DNA of 64,000 nt from assembly GCA_016718875.1 (NCBI GenBank), contig JADKBL010000001.1, forward strand, positions 310,001 through 374,000, read 5' to 3'. The notes below the pieces were generated by a model. That model ran no database searches and had not been told where the DNA came from. It saw nothing but the letters and a program-made list of their open reading frames with translations. The translations under genes were made by a program, and so were the position numbers. The stretch's first letter is position 1. Each line of letters starts with the position of its first letter. Origin of the DNA: Bacteroidota bacterium. Its GTDB lineage: Bacteria > Bacteroidota > Bacteroidia > Bacteroidales > VadinHA17. Positions 45,628 through 53,886 of the stretch are shown here, one piece after another.

Positions 45628-46512
45628 ATGAAAAAGATCATTTCATTATTTATTCTTTTAATGGCGGGCTTTATGCTCATGGCACAGCTGGCTGGCCAGG
45701 CCTTATTGCCATTCAAAATGGAAGAACTTACTTCTCCGAAATTTCCAAAGGCAGTTGAGCTGGCAGGAGGTGTATGTGTGATACCAATGGGTATCATAGA
45801 AAAGCATGGGCCCCATCTGCCTCTCGGCACCGATATGTTTGAATCGCGTGAGATTGCTTTTACTGCTGCCCAAAAGGAATATGCAGTTGTTTTTCCTCCA
45901 TATTATACGGGACAGATATTTGAAGCAAAACATCAGCCGGGAACAATAGCATATAGTCATGATCTTATGTGGAAAATGCTTGAAGAGACCTGTAAGGAAT
46001 TGTCACGAAATGGATTAAAGAAAATCATACTCTTAAACGGCCATGGAGGCAGTACAAGTTTTTTACAATATTTCTGCCAGGCTCAGCTTGCAGAACAGCA
46101 GGATTATACTGTTGTCCTTTTCAGATCAGAAGCAAATCCCAAATATGAAAAAGAGATCGCATCGCTTAAAAAAGCAAAACTTGACGGACATGCAGGAGAG
46201 GAAGAGACCTCAATGATGTATTTCATTGCCCCATCGCTTGTTGACACGGAAGCATTAAGAAGTGAATCAGGACTTGATCAGAACAGGCTTGGCAATCTTC
46301 CTTTCGGTTATACCGGAATTTGGTGGTATGCAAAATTTCCCAACCATTTTGCCAGTGATGTTAATCCGACAAATAAAAGACTTGGTGAGCTGCTGGTAAA
46401 AAGTGATGCTGAAGAGCTTGCTGAATTGATAAAATACCTTAAAACCGACAAAACCATTCAACAGCTTCAGGAAGAGTTTTTTAAGAAATCCGGCAACCCT
46501 TCCGGCAGGTAA
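45628..46512 (+). CDS. Exported creatininase family amidohydrolase
   Basis: 294 residues. The N-terminus looks like a signal peptide (MKKIISLFILLMAGFMLMAQ), unusual for this family, which is mostly cytoplasmic. Metal ligands are clear: VIPMGIIEKHGPHLPLGTDM with Glu58, His60 and Asp69, then ILLNGHGGSTSF with His, and DGHAGEEETSMMYFIAP with Glu. Relatives include creatinine amidohydrolase and formamide hydrolases of riboflavin and mycofactocin synthesis. The substrate here is an unknown cyclic amide or formamide in the periplasm. It ends the three-gene set with YciI and the membrane protein and is convergent with pdxH. Confidence 0.88.
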   Translation: MKKIISLFILLMAGFMLMAQLAGQALLPFKMEELTSPKFPKAVELAGGVCVIPMGIIEKHGPHLPLGTDMFESREIAFTAAQKEYAVVFPPYYTGQIFEAKHQPGTIAYSHDLMWKMLEETCKELSRNGLKKIILLNGHGGSTSFLQYFCQAQLAEQQDYTVVLFRSEANPKYEKEIASLKKAKLDGHAGEEETSMMYFIAPSLVDTEALRSESGLDQNRLGNLPFGYTGIWWYAKFPNHFASDVNPTNKRLGELLVKSDAEELAELIKYLKTDKTIQQLQEEFFKKSGNPSGR

Positions 46513-46528
46513 ATTATTGAGTTAATAC

Positions 46529-47139
46529 TCAGGGTGCAAGACGTTCAATATGCCAGGAATTATTCCTCCTGGCATATATTATGCGGTCATGAAGGCGGTA
46601 TTCTCCCTCCTGCCAGAATTCTATCAAGTCAGGGACAAGAAGAAAGCCCCCCAGTGATCCGGTAATTCCACCGGTTTTCCGGAATATTTATTATTGAAGA
46701 ACTCAACCCTGCCGTCAAGATATTTCCGATCAGGAATAACCATACTTTGTTCGCTTGCCCAGGCTCCAATCTGGCTCTCCCGTGGTCTTGAAATGAAATA
46801 GTTTTCAGAATCTTTCCGGGATAATTTTTCCACGAGGCCTTCTATTCTTACCTGACATCGGGATTCCGGCCAGTAAAACAACATAGCTGCATTTGAATTT
46901 TCAGCCAGTTGTATACCCTTTTTGCTGTTATGGTTAGTGAAAAAAATAAATCCTGCATCGCTAAATTCTTTAAGCAAAACAGTTCTGACAGAAACGCGTC
47001 CCTCTTTTGATGAGGTAGCAAGACTGACGGCATCCGGATAAACTGCGACTGACGACAGATGTTGTCTATACCAGATGCCAAATTGTTTAAAAGGGTCAGG
47101 ATCAACTGTATTTTCAGAAAAGAAGTTTTTAGTATCCAT
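46529..47139 (-). pseudogene. pdxH: Pyridoxamine 5'-phosphate oxidase PdxH, frameshifted at 46647-46652
   Basis: Starting at the ATG 47139 (MDTKNFFSENTVDPDPFKQF; an upstream Met is less likely), the protein shows SLATSSKEGRVSVRTVLLKE, FFTNHNSKKGIQLAEN, LFYWPESRCQVRIEGLVEKL and SRPRESQIGAWASEQSMVI, all FMN/PLP-site segments of PdxH. At DHWG, a run of six G on the coding strand (46647-46652), the frame slips and stops at 46624. One more G restores GGFLLVPDLIEFWQEGEYRL, HDRIIYARR and WHIERLAP with a proper stop at 46529, giving about 204 residues. PdxH oxidises PNP or PMP to PLP. An error in the G run is more likely than loss of this gene, but only reads can decide. Confidence 0.88.
46548..46577. 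terminator. Perfect 11-bp hairpin at the convergent ends of the creatininase and pdxH genes
   Basis: ATATGCCAGGA (46548-46558) pairs with TCCTGGCATAT (46567-46577) around an 8-base loop. It lies just after the creatininase stop and inside the last codons of restored pdxH. No clear U tract follows on either strand, so it may be a weak bidirectional terminator or mRNA stabiliser. Confidence 0.4.
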
Positions 47140-47207
47140 TTTTAGTTTTTTTGCCACCAAGTCTCCGGGTCACAAAGATTCACAAATTATTATAAAACAG
47201 AGTCTGT

Positions 47208-47215
47208 TATGTTTG
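47208..47215 (+). promoter_or_regulatory. Candidate -7 promoter element upstream of the GH20 gene
   Basis: TATGTTTG matches the Bacteroidota TAnnTTTG element and lies 99 bp before the hexosaminidase ATG. I see no matching TTTG at the right distance upstream, so confidence is low. Confidence 0.25.
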
Positions 47216-47314
47216 GATGTTATTATACCAGAAACATCAATTTAATCCAATAAGTTTATCCAAATAAGAATAAAAATAAAATATTTATCTTAACACCCCT
47301 AAATATTTTAAGCC

Positions 47315-48889
47315 ATGATTAATAAAAAACTGACAAGTCTTTTCATATCAATTATGATTATTGCAGCAATCTTTTTACAGATTTCATGCAAACCAACAAT
47401 ACAAACAGACCTCACGAAGGAGAACATAATTCCGAAGCCTGTTTCAGTTACAGCTACAGGAGATTATTTCTGCCTGGGAGAAAAGGCATCCATTTACATA
47501 CAAGGAGAGACAGCTGAGCTTATGCAGACAGGAAATTATCTGGCTGAAAGGCTGAGGCCTGCAACAGGTTTTCCTCTTGAAGTAAGAACAACAACTGAAG
47601 AACCGGGCAAGGGCAACATTTTTCTGACGCTTTCCGGGGCTGATGCCTCTGTTGGCGATGAAGGATATATACTTTCAGTTACAAAAAAGCTTATTACTAT
47701 TTCTGCAAAAAAACCTGCTGGGTTATTTAATGGTATACAAACACTTCGCCAGCTTTTCCCTGCAAGTATTGATATGAGTACTAAACAGGATTTTGACTGG
47801 CATATATCAGGAGGCACCATTACTGACTATCCGGCTTATAATTACCGGGGTGTGATGCTTGATGTTACAAGACATTTTTTCAGTGTTGAGGACGTTAAAA
47901 GGTATATAGATCTGGTATCTGCTTATAAAATAAACTATCTCCATCTTCACCTGTCAGACGACCAGGGATGGAGGATCGAGATCAAATCATGGCCGAACCT
48001 TGCAATTTATGGTGGTAAAACTGAAGTTGGTGGAGGAGTGGGGGGTTACTATACTCAGGAACAATATGCTGATATAGTAAAATATGCAGATTCACATTTC
48101 ATAACTGTTGTGCCTGAAATTGATATGCCCGGCCACACCAATGCAGCACTTGCCTCTTATGCAGAATTGAATATCAAGGGAAAAGCAACAGATTTATATA
48201 CCGGAACAGAAGTTGGTTTCAGCACTCTGGCAACCAAAAAGGAAATCACATACAAATTCATTGAGGATGTATTTGGCGAGCTGGCTTCGCTGACCACAGG
48301 TCCGTACATTCACATCGGAGGAGATGAATCTCATGTGACAAAGAAGGAAGATTATATCCCGTTTGTTGAAAGAGTACAGGATATTGTAATAAAACTTGGT
48401 AAAACACCTATTGGCTGGGATGAGATTTCTCTTGGTAAGCTCAGACCCGGAGCCATTGCACAGTATTGGTCAAGTGCAGAAAATGCAAACAAGGCAGTAG
48501 CGCAGGGAACAAAACTTCTGATGTCGCCCGCGGCAAGGGCTTACATCGACATGAAGTATGACTCAACAACAGTCATTGGATATACCTGGGCTGGCCTGAT
48601 TGAAGTTGACAAGGCTTACAACTGGGATCCGGCATCATTGGAACAAGGTATAGGGAAAGAGAATATTATAGGTATTGAAGCCGCTCTCTGGTCGGAGACC
48701 ATAACCAACATGAAAGAAGTAGAATTTCTTACATTCCCCAGGCTTCCCGGTCTTGCTGAAGTAGGATGGACTCCATCAACACTGAGAAACTGGGACGAGT
48801 ACAAAATGCGTCTTGGCAACCATGCAAAGAGATTCAAAGCACAGGATATTAATTATTATCCTTCAAAGTTAGTGCCCTGGGTTGATTAG
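47315..48889 (+). CDS. Beta-N-acetylhexosaminidase, GH20, lipoprotein
   Basis: 524 residues. Lipobox ends at Cys25 (IFLQISCKP). An N-terminal GH20b-like domain (about 35-150; IIPKPVSVTATGDYFCLGEK) precedes the GH20 barrel: YRGVMLDVTRHFFSVEDVKR, YLHLHLSDDQGWRIEIKSW, VVPEIDMPGHTNAALASY, and the catalytic Asp337-Glu338 pair in IHIGGDESHVTKKED. Substrate-assisted catalysis removes terminal GlcNAc or GalNAc from glycans, at the cell surface or in the periplasm. The last part (VEFLTFPRLPGLAEVGWTP) is the usual GH20 end. It is convergent with the deacetylase-like gene (2 bp apart). Confidence 0.95.
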   Translation: MINKKLTSLFISIMIIAAIFLQISCKPTIQTDLTKENIIPKPVSVTATGDYFCLGEKASIYIQGETAELMQTGNYLAERLRPATGFPLEVRTTTEEPGKGNIFLTLSGADASVGDEGYILSVTKKLITISAKKPAGLFNGIQTLRQLFPASIDMSTKQDFDWHISGGTITDYPAYNYRGVMLDVTRHFFSVEDVKRYIDLVSAYKINYLHLHLSDDQGWRIEIKSWPNLAIYGGKTEVGGGVGGYYTQEQYADIVKYADSHFITVVPEIDMPGHTNAALASYAELNIKGKATDLYTGTEVGFSTLATKKEITYKFIEDVFGELASLTTGPYIHIGGDESHVTKKEDYIPFVERVQDIVIKLGKTPIGWDEISLGKLRPGAIAQYWSSAENANKAVAQGTKLLMSPAARAYIDMKYDSTTVIGYTWAGLIEVDKAYNWDPASLEQGIGKENIIGIEAALWSETITNMKEVEFLTFPRLPGLAEVGWTPSTLRNWDEYKMRLGNHAKRFKAQDINYYPSKLVPWVD

Positions 48890-48891
48890 AC

Positions 48892-50238
48892 TCACAGGAT
48901 CAGTTCTGCCTCCCCTTTTTGAAGGTCAAAACAAAGAACTGTTCCTGATTTATCAGTAAACCAGGTATTTGATTTCAGATCATTTATATTTTTTATTCTG
49001 ACCAGGGGTTTTATTTCACCCCTGGTTTTTATTTGAGGATCATGAGCAACGGCATTAATTTTTACCGTAAACCCCGGTGCTGCAAACGGAGCTTTAAGCA
49101 ATACTTTTTTTGTATCCGGTAATATTTTTGTCAGTTCTTTTGCGGCCCAGTATCTTGATATTTCACCCAGTTTCATCCAAACAAGATTATTATATTTCTG
49201 ATCCAGTCTCTTTTTGACCTCTTTCAGAATATTAAAACCGATTCTATCACCATTAAAATATTGTCCCGGCCAGTGGCATACCATAACTGCAGGTTCTCCG
49301 CTATCAATTACATCAACCATGCGGCCCGAAGCAAGATCTTTAGTTATGAACAGATCCGGATTTCCCGGGGTCAGACCATCCCATCCACCAAACCAATCTC
49401 CTGTACAGCCAAGTATAGAAACAACACAGGCAGGATCGCTACCATCAAGTCCTGAAGGATGGAGCACCTGAGGGGCAACACTTTTTCCTTTTTCTGTAAA
49501 AAGGTCACGGAAGTAATGTGATATTTCGGATCCATAGACAGATCTTACAGCATCTTTTGTTCCCAAAGCGAGATTATTCTGGTTCCGGCCTCCATAGCCA
49601 CCGGGTGTTGTCAGGCCTTCGCAGGGTAGTCCTGCTTCTTTAAGGATATTCAGAGCATATGCCTGGTAAGCAGCAAGTTCATCAGCACTTTTTGTCTGGC
49701 TCCACTCCCAGTTTTCCATATATTCTGGCGTTGCAGAGGGATATGGCACCCCGGTTTTAATATCTATCACCCTCGTATGGCTTATCATTTCAGGATGAAT
49801 ATCCCAGTCAGGTACCATCAGTTCCCTGACAAGCCTGAGGCTATCCTCAAGCTCTTTTTTGGTCCAGCCCGGGATAAACCTGTTCACATGTCCGGTACAG
49901 GCAGGGAAAGGGACAATACTATATTTTCCTTTTACACCGTTTTCATGGCACCATTCTCCGAATTCCCTGACAAAACTATCGGGAATTTCCCTTGGCAGCT
50001 TTCTCCAGTCCTGCTTATATTGATCAGGAAAAACCTCGCCGAATTGCGGAATCCCAAAATATGCCATATTTACAAGGCAGGTGGAGTCATCGATGATAAG
50101 ACTGACAGGAACCCTGTTATATGGATTCAGAACTTCCGCTTTTATTGATTTTTGCGGGAGAATTTCATAAGGATTTGCTGCGAGGGCAATTCCTCCTATT
50201 CCTGCTGTTTTGACAAAATTCCGCCTGGAGTATTTCAT
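48892..50238 (-). CDS. Tat-exported polysaccharide-deacetylase-like protein
   Basis: 448 residues. A twin-arginine signal (MKYSRRNFVKTAGIGGIALA) suggests export in folded form. The catalytic core resembles a NodB-like barrel: VPVSLIIDDSTCLVNM with the Asp pair at 50-51, GVKGKYSIVPFPACTGHVNR, WDIHPEMISHTRVIDI with spaced His, and GLTTPGGYGGRN. The His spacing (HPEMISH) differs from the classic HxxxH. The C-terminal 100 residues are a beta-rich domain. It is the last gene of a minus-strand operon GH5, GH88/105, this gene (gaps 11 and 15 bp), so a role in trimming an acetylated plant or microbial polysaccharide is inferred. Activity is unproven. Confidence 0.72.
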   Translation of the reverse strand: MKYSRRNFVKTAGIGGIALAANPYEILPQKSIKAEVLNPYNRVPVSLIIDDSTCLVNMAYFGIPQFGEVFPDQYKQDWRKLPREIPDSFVREFGEWCHENGVKGKYSIVPFPACTGHVNRFIPGWTKKELEDSLRLVRELMVPDWDIHPEMISHTRVIDIKTGVPYPSATPEYMENWEWSQTKSADELAAYQAYALNILKEAGLPCEGLTTPGGYGGRNQNNLALGTKDAVRSVYGSEISHYFRDLFTEKGKSVAPQVLHPSGLDGSDPACVVSILGCTGDWFGGWDGLTPGNPDLFITKDLASGRMVDVIDSGEPAVMVCHWPGQYFNGDRIGFNILKEVKKRLDQKYNNLVWMKLGEISRYWAAKELTKILPDTKKVLLKAPFAAPGFTVKINAVAHDPQIKTRGEIKPLVRIKNINDLKSNTWFTDKSGTVLCFDLQKGEAELIL

Positions 50239-50253
50239 AAGAGGAAGATTTAA

Positions 50254-51312
50254 TTATTTAATATTCATATCACGATAGGCAGCTTCCATTAACAGGAAGA
50301 AAGCCTGCCCTTCAGTTGCAGTTCCTGATTTATTGAAATTAGGAGCTCCGCAAACACCCTGCACCAGACCGTACTGGTCCACTTTTTTGTATGCAGCCTT
50401 CCGCATTTTCAAGCCATAGTTAAGATAGGATTTGTCAAGCCAGCCTCCCTTAACCCCGCGAAATATAGTATAAGCCAGCATCTGAGCGCTGTTAGTATCA
50501 ATGAATGAGGAAGGATCATCCAGAATATCGTGAAAGAGTCCGTCTTCCCTCTGATATTTCAGGCAACCATCCAGGACTTCCTTTATATAACCCGCGATAA
50601 GCTTTTTCTCTTCTGACATTGATTCCGGCAGAGTACGTAAAACTCTTGTCATTCCTGCTGCTGCCCAGCCATTTCCAACACCCCAGAAAAGTTTCCTGGA
50701 ATATATCATCCGGTCCTGATCCCACATGTGATAGTATAATTTCTTCTGAGGATCAAGAAGAATTTTCCTGTAACCATTGATTTGTTTGATAGCCTCATCA
50801 TAATGTCCGCATACTGCAAGATATGGAGGTGCCATATAGAAGGCATCGACCCAAATCATGTTTTCAATAAAGTTATGGTAGATTATCCCATCAGGTGTTT
50901 TAGGCGATTTATATAATAGAAAATCAAGCATTCTGCCGGCTGCAACTTTTAAAGATTCATCGCCGGTTATTTTTGCTGCGAACAATACGGGTTCACCGTT
51001 AGAGGCGGGATCAGTAACAGGGCGATCGCCTTCGTTTAATCCCAGGCGTCCGTCTTTTTTCTGATTCACAACAGCATCTTTTGCCATAAGAACGACCAAT
51101 TCCTTTTCTCCAAGTTCCAATAAAGCCTGAGAAGCAACTCCCTGTTCCCAGGCTCTTCTCTGCATAGAAAGCATGGCAGAAATTACTTTTTTTACAGTAT
51201 CTGAAGGTTCTGAATTAATAATTTTTGCCTGTAACACAGACACTGAAAAAATGGAAATAATTACCAGGCTGAAGACCTGATTAATGATTAGATTGATTTT
51301 TCTGTTGATCAT
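50254..51312 (-). CDS. Unsaturated glucuronyl/rhamnogalacturonyl hydrolase, GH88/GH105
   Basis: 352 residues with an N-terminal signal peptide (LVIISIFSVSVLQAK, about 16-30). The (alpha/alpha)6-barrel signature is clear: MQRRAWEQGVASQALLEL, RPVTDPASNGEPVLFAAK with Asp101, NMIWVDAFYMAPPYLAV with the catalytic Asp156, and LFWGVGNGWAAAGMTRVL. GH105/GH88 enzymes hydrate the 4,5-unsaturated uronic acid left by polysaccharide lyases and so release it. No lyase gene is in view. It lies between the GH5 and deacetylase-like genes in one operon. Confidence 0.92.
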   Translation of the reverse strand: MINRKINLIINQVFSLVIISIFSVSVLQAKIINSEPSDTVKKVISAMLSMQRRAWEQGVASQALLELGEKELVVLMAKDAVVNQKKDGRLGLNEGDRPVTDPASNGEPVLFAAKITGDESLKVAAGRMLDFLLYKSPKTPDGIIYHNFIENMIWVDAFYMAPPYLAVCGHYDEAIKQINGYRKILLDPQKKLYYHMWDQDRMIYSRKLFWGVGNGWAAAGMTRVLRTLPESMSEEKKLIAGYIKEVLDGCLKYQREDGLFHDILDDPSSFIDTNSAQMLAYTIFRGVKGGWLDKSYLNYGLKMRKAAYKKVDQYGLVQGVCGAPNFNKSGTATEGQAFFLLMEAAYRDMNIK

Positions 51313-51323
51313 GATTCATATTT

Positions 51324-52859
51324 TTATTTTTCTGGACTCTGGATTATTTCAGTCATTTGCCGGTCTATTGATTTTCCTCTGTAAGGCTCATAAATGCAAT
51401 CTGTACGCTCACTGTTAATTATTCCCATAGTGCCTATCAGGTTCCACATGGCATAACCGACATTGTTGTTATTAAATACGGTAATAATATCCTTAAGATA
51501 ACTGTTTGTAACTTTGTAAGGAGTTTTGTTATAAACACCAAACTCCTGAATCATAACCGCTATGTTTTCAGATCTGGCTTTTTCCAGCTTCTGAATAAGG
51601 CTGCCAAGGGGAACTGCGGGATTACCATCCATGTATGTTATTCTACCATCAGCGGTTATTTTGTATGATGACTGTTTAGTTGCCCAGGAAGTATTTGCCG
51701 GGATTATTACAAGAGTATCAGTGGTGGTCCGGAGTGTGATTTTATTAAAGGTCATCCAGTCACCAACAGTATTTGCAAATGTAATTTTTGTCCCGGATTG
51801 TGGCAGCATAACTGAATAATCCCTGTCAGAAATATTCTGGTAACCCCATTGTGTATTTATAATCTGTGTCCAGTCTTCTCCCGGGTCAGAACCACAGACA
51901 AAGCTTTTGGAATATATTGCTGTATTATCAAGTTTAATCTCCAGTTTTGATTGAACAGAGACCTGGTGAACATTTACAATAACCTCCATGTCTTTTGGGA
52001 AACTTCCTTCAAGATTCAAGGCAGACTGATATTCGCTTTTCACAGGGCCATAGAGGTATACATTAATATCTGTCATTGGCCAAACCGGCAAAGCCCATGA
52101 ATCGGATCCATCTACCCAGCTTGCCTTGTAATGGGTTAGAGTAAAGGGATCATAGACATGTAACGTTTGGATTATGTTTTTTCTGTCCTTCAGAGATAGC
52201 ACGATATCACGGGCATAGTTGAGGCCATCTACAAAAATTATCCTGTCAGGATTTATAGACTGTATTCTGTCAATGGCCATTTTCATTACGTTAACATATG
52301 AACTTTCATCAACAGAACCAGGTTCATTAATCAGGTTAAAACTCAATTGATCGGCTGGAATATCCCTGTAACGGGTAGCAAAATAATCCCAATGATTGAC
52401 AAAAGCCTTTTGTGCAGAGGCGTCTGTCCAGAGGCTTACATTCTGATTTGGGGGCAGGCTTACAGAAGTATTTACACTATATCCGGGTGCCCTGTGAAGA
52501 TTAATACACACATGTACTCCGTACTTCTTTCCATATTCAACTGCCTTGTCTATTTCGGCAATTTCCTCCTCAAGAAACAGATCCCAGTTGCCCTGCTGTG
52601 TATAGGTCAGGTAGTCAAGAGGCAGTCTTACAAAATTAAACCCCAGATCTTTGACAATAATAAACTCTTCCTCTGTAAAACCATTGTTTGACCATCCGAC
52701 ATCAAATTTTCCAAGAAGATTGAAGCCTTTATGGTTTTCACTGAACTGTTCAAGATCGATTGGTGTAAAAACAAGTGGCTCTTCTTCGCGGTCACAACCG
52801 CAGAAAAGGATAACGGCCAATATGACCATCAGGGCCTTGTTTTGAATAATATCTTTCAT
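51324..52859 (-). CDS. GH5 family glycoside hydrolase with an inserted beta-sandwich domain, lipoprotein
   Basis: 511 residues from the ATG at 52859; an earlier Met adds seven residues and spoils the signal. The N-terminus MKDIIQNKALMVILAVILFC with Cys22 following Gly is a lipoprotein signal. The GH5 barrel shows LGFNFVRLPLDYLTYTQQG, VHVCINLHRAPGYSVN, the acid/base Glu179 in LSFNLINEPGS and the nucleophile Glu439 in IAVMIQEFGVYN. These two acids normally lie about 100-130 residues apart; here about 260, because residues about 255-395 form an inserted beta-rich domain (LEIKLDNTAIYSKSFVCGSD, ITFANTVGDWMTFNKITL) resembling a carbohydrate-binding module. It probably cleaves a beta-linked glucan or mannan. 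It is first gene of the three-gene operon. Confidence 0.9.
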   Translation of the reverse strand: MKDIIQNKALMVILAVILFCGCDREEEPLVFTPIDLEQFSENHKGFNLLGKFDVGWSNNGFTEEEFIIVKDLGFNFVRLPLDYLTYTQQGNWDLFLEEEIAEIDKAVEYGKKYGVHVCINLHRAPGYSVNTSVSLPPNQNVSLWTDASAQKAFVNHWDYFATRYRDIPADQLSFNLINEPGSVDESSYVNVMKMAIDRIQSINPDRIIFVDGLNYARDIVLSLKDRKNIIQTLHVYDPFTLTHYKASWVDGSDSWALPVWPMTDINVYLYGPVKSEYQSALNLEGSFPKDMEVIVNVHQVSVQSKLEIKLDNTAIYSKSFVCGSDPGEDWTQIINTQWGYQNISDRDYSVMLPQSGTKITFANTVGDWMTFNKITLRTTTDTLVIIPANTSWATKQSSYKITADGRITYMDGNPAVPLGSLIQKLEKARSENIAVMIQEFGVYNKTPYKVTNSYLKDIITVFNNNNVGYAMWNLIGTMGIINSERTDCIYEPYRGKSIDRQMTEIIQSPEK

Positions 52860-53398
52860 CAGTTCATAACAAATATACACAATTAATTTCCTGTCAATCC
52901 GGTCAATTCATGACAAAGTAAGGAGGTATAAAAGATAGATGATGTAGCAGTCCCAATTGCAGACGATCCGTACAGGCATGTTTATTATACCGTGATTTGG
53001 ACTGAAGGTTCATCCGGATAGTTAATCGCTGATACAAATTCTGAAATATTTCTTATTTAAATTCCAAGATATCACATCACATTTTAGTTTAAAGATTATA
53101 TCACATTGATGCTGGTAAAAATATTTGCAAAGCATTTTTATTTTAAATCAAGATCATTATTTTTATAGAAATTATACAAACAACAAGTCGGTTATGCCTT
53201 TCTTACAATATAATAAATCTGCAAAGAAGGAATATGGTCATAAGTTTTGTTATAAGAACAGAGAAAGTAACAGGGGAGGAAGAATTTGTAAGGAAATGGT
53301 AAGATTTTGTAAGTTAAAATATTAGAGAACGGGGATAATATAAAGTTATATTTTCACTGTAGAAACAGTAGTTAATTTTTTCAATCACGTGTTTGATT
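52860..53398. other. Intergenic region without a recognised gene
   Basis: About 540 bp between divergent genes (GH5 operon leftward, T9SS protein rightward). It is AT-rich, with short open frames that have no homology-like features, no Shine-Dalgarno and no repeats. It should contain the promoters of both transcripts, but no clear TTTG/TAnnTTTG pair was found. No tRNA or sRNA-like structure was recognised. Confidence 0.5.
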
Positions 53399-53881
53399 AT
53401 GAGATACATGCGATTTGTATACATTTTGTTTTTTCTTCTGGTAGTCCACGCAGAAGCCGACAGTCAGGTATTAAATCCTTCCGGAGGAGGTAATGCAACA
53501 GGGTCCGGTGGCTCGGCAGGCTTTACAATCGGGCAGGTTATTTTATCATCAGGAACTGATGAGGCAAAGACTATTTCACAGGGATTTCAGCAACCTTATG
53601 AAATTCTTGTTGTCGGAATCAGGGAACTTACAATAGAAAAGCTTGACTGTTCTCTTTATCCTAATCCTGCAACAGATTATATCAGACTAAAAGTTGAAGC
53701 CTATGAAGGAGGGGATTTGTATTATAAGCTATTTGATATGGGCGGATTAATTCTCATTAATTCCAGGCTTGAAGGAAATGAAGTTATGATTCCTATGCAA
53801 AGTCAAAAGCCAGGAACATATCTTCTGAAACTATCGGACGGGAAGCAGGATCTTAAAATCTTTAAAATAATCAAGAGATAA
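53399..53881 (+). CDS. T9SS type A sorting domain protein
   Basis: 160 residues from the ATG at 53399 (MRYMRFVYILFFLLVVHAEA); the TTG six bases upstream is less likely. A signal peptide is followed by a short Gly-rich domain (LNPSGGGNATGSGGSAGFTI, with IGQVILSSGTDEAKTISQGF) common in small Bacteroidota surface proteins. The C-terminal 75 residues (SLYPNPATDYIRLKVEAYEG, KPGTYLLKLSDGKQDLKIFK) are the Por secretion tail recognised by the type IX secretion system, which exports and anchors proteins on the outer surface. It precedes the FISUMP repeat protein by 5 bp, so the two are one transcript. Confidence 0.9.
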   Translation: MRYMRFVYILFFLLVVHAEADSQVLNPSGGGNATGSGGSAGFTIGQVILSSGTDEAKTISQGFQQPYEILVVGIRELTIEKLDCSLYPNPATDYIRLKVEAYEGGDLYYKLFDMGGLILINSRLEGNEVMIPMQSQKPGTYLLKLSDGKQDLKIFKIIKR

Positions 53882-53886
53882 TAAAT

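Noticed and set aside
53125..53325. 66-codon open frame in the GH5-T9SS gap
   Set aside because: Lys/Asn/Tyr-rich with no domain, no ribosome-binding context and random-looking codons in AT-rich DNA.
53386..53391. CACGTG upstream of the T9SS protein gene, as a parS-like site
   Set aside because: Only the six-base core matches; flanks fail to match TGTT/AACA on either side.
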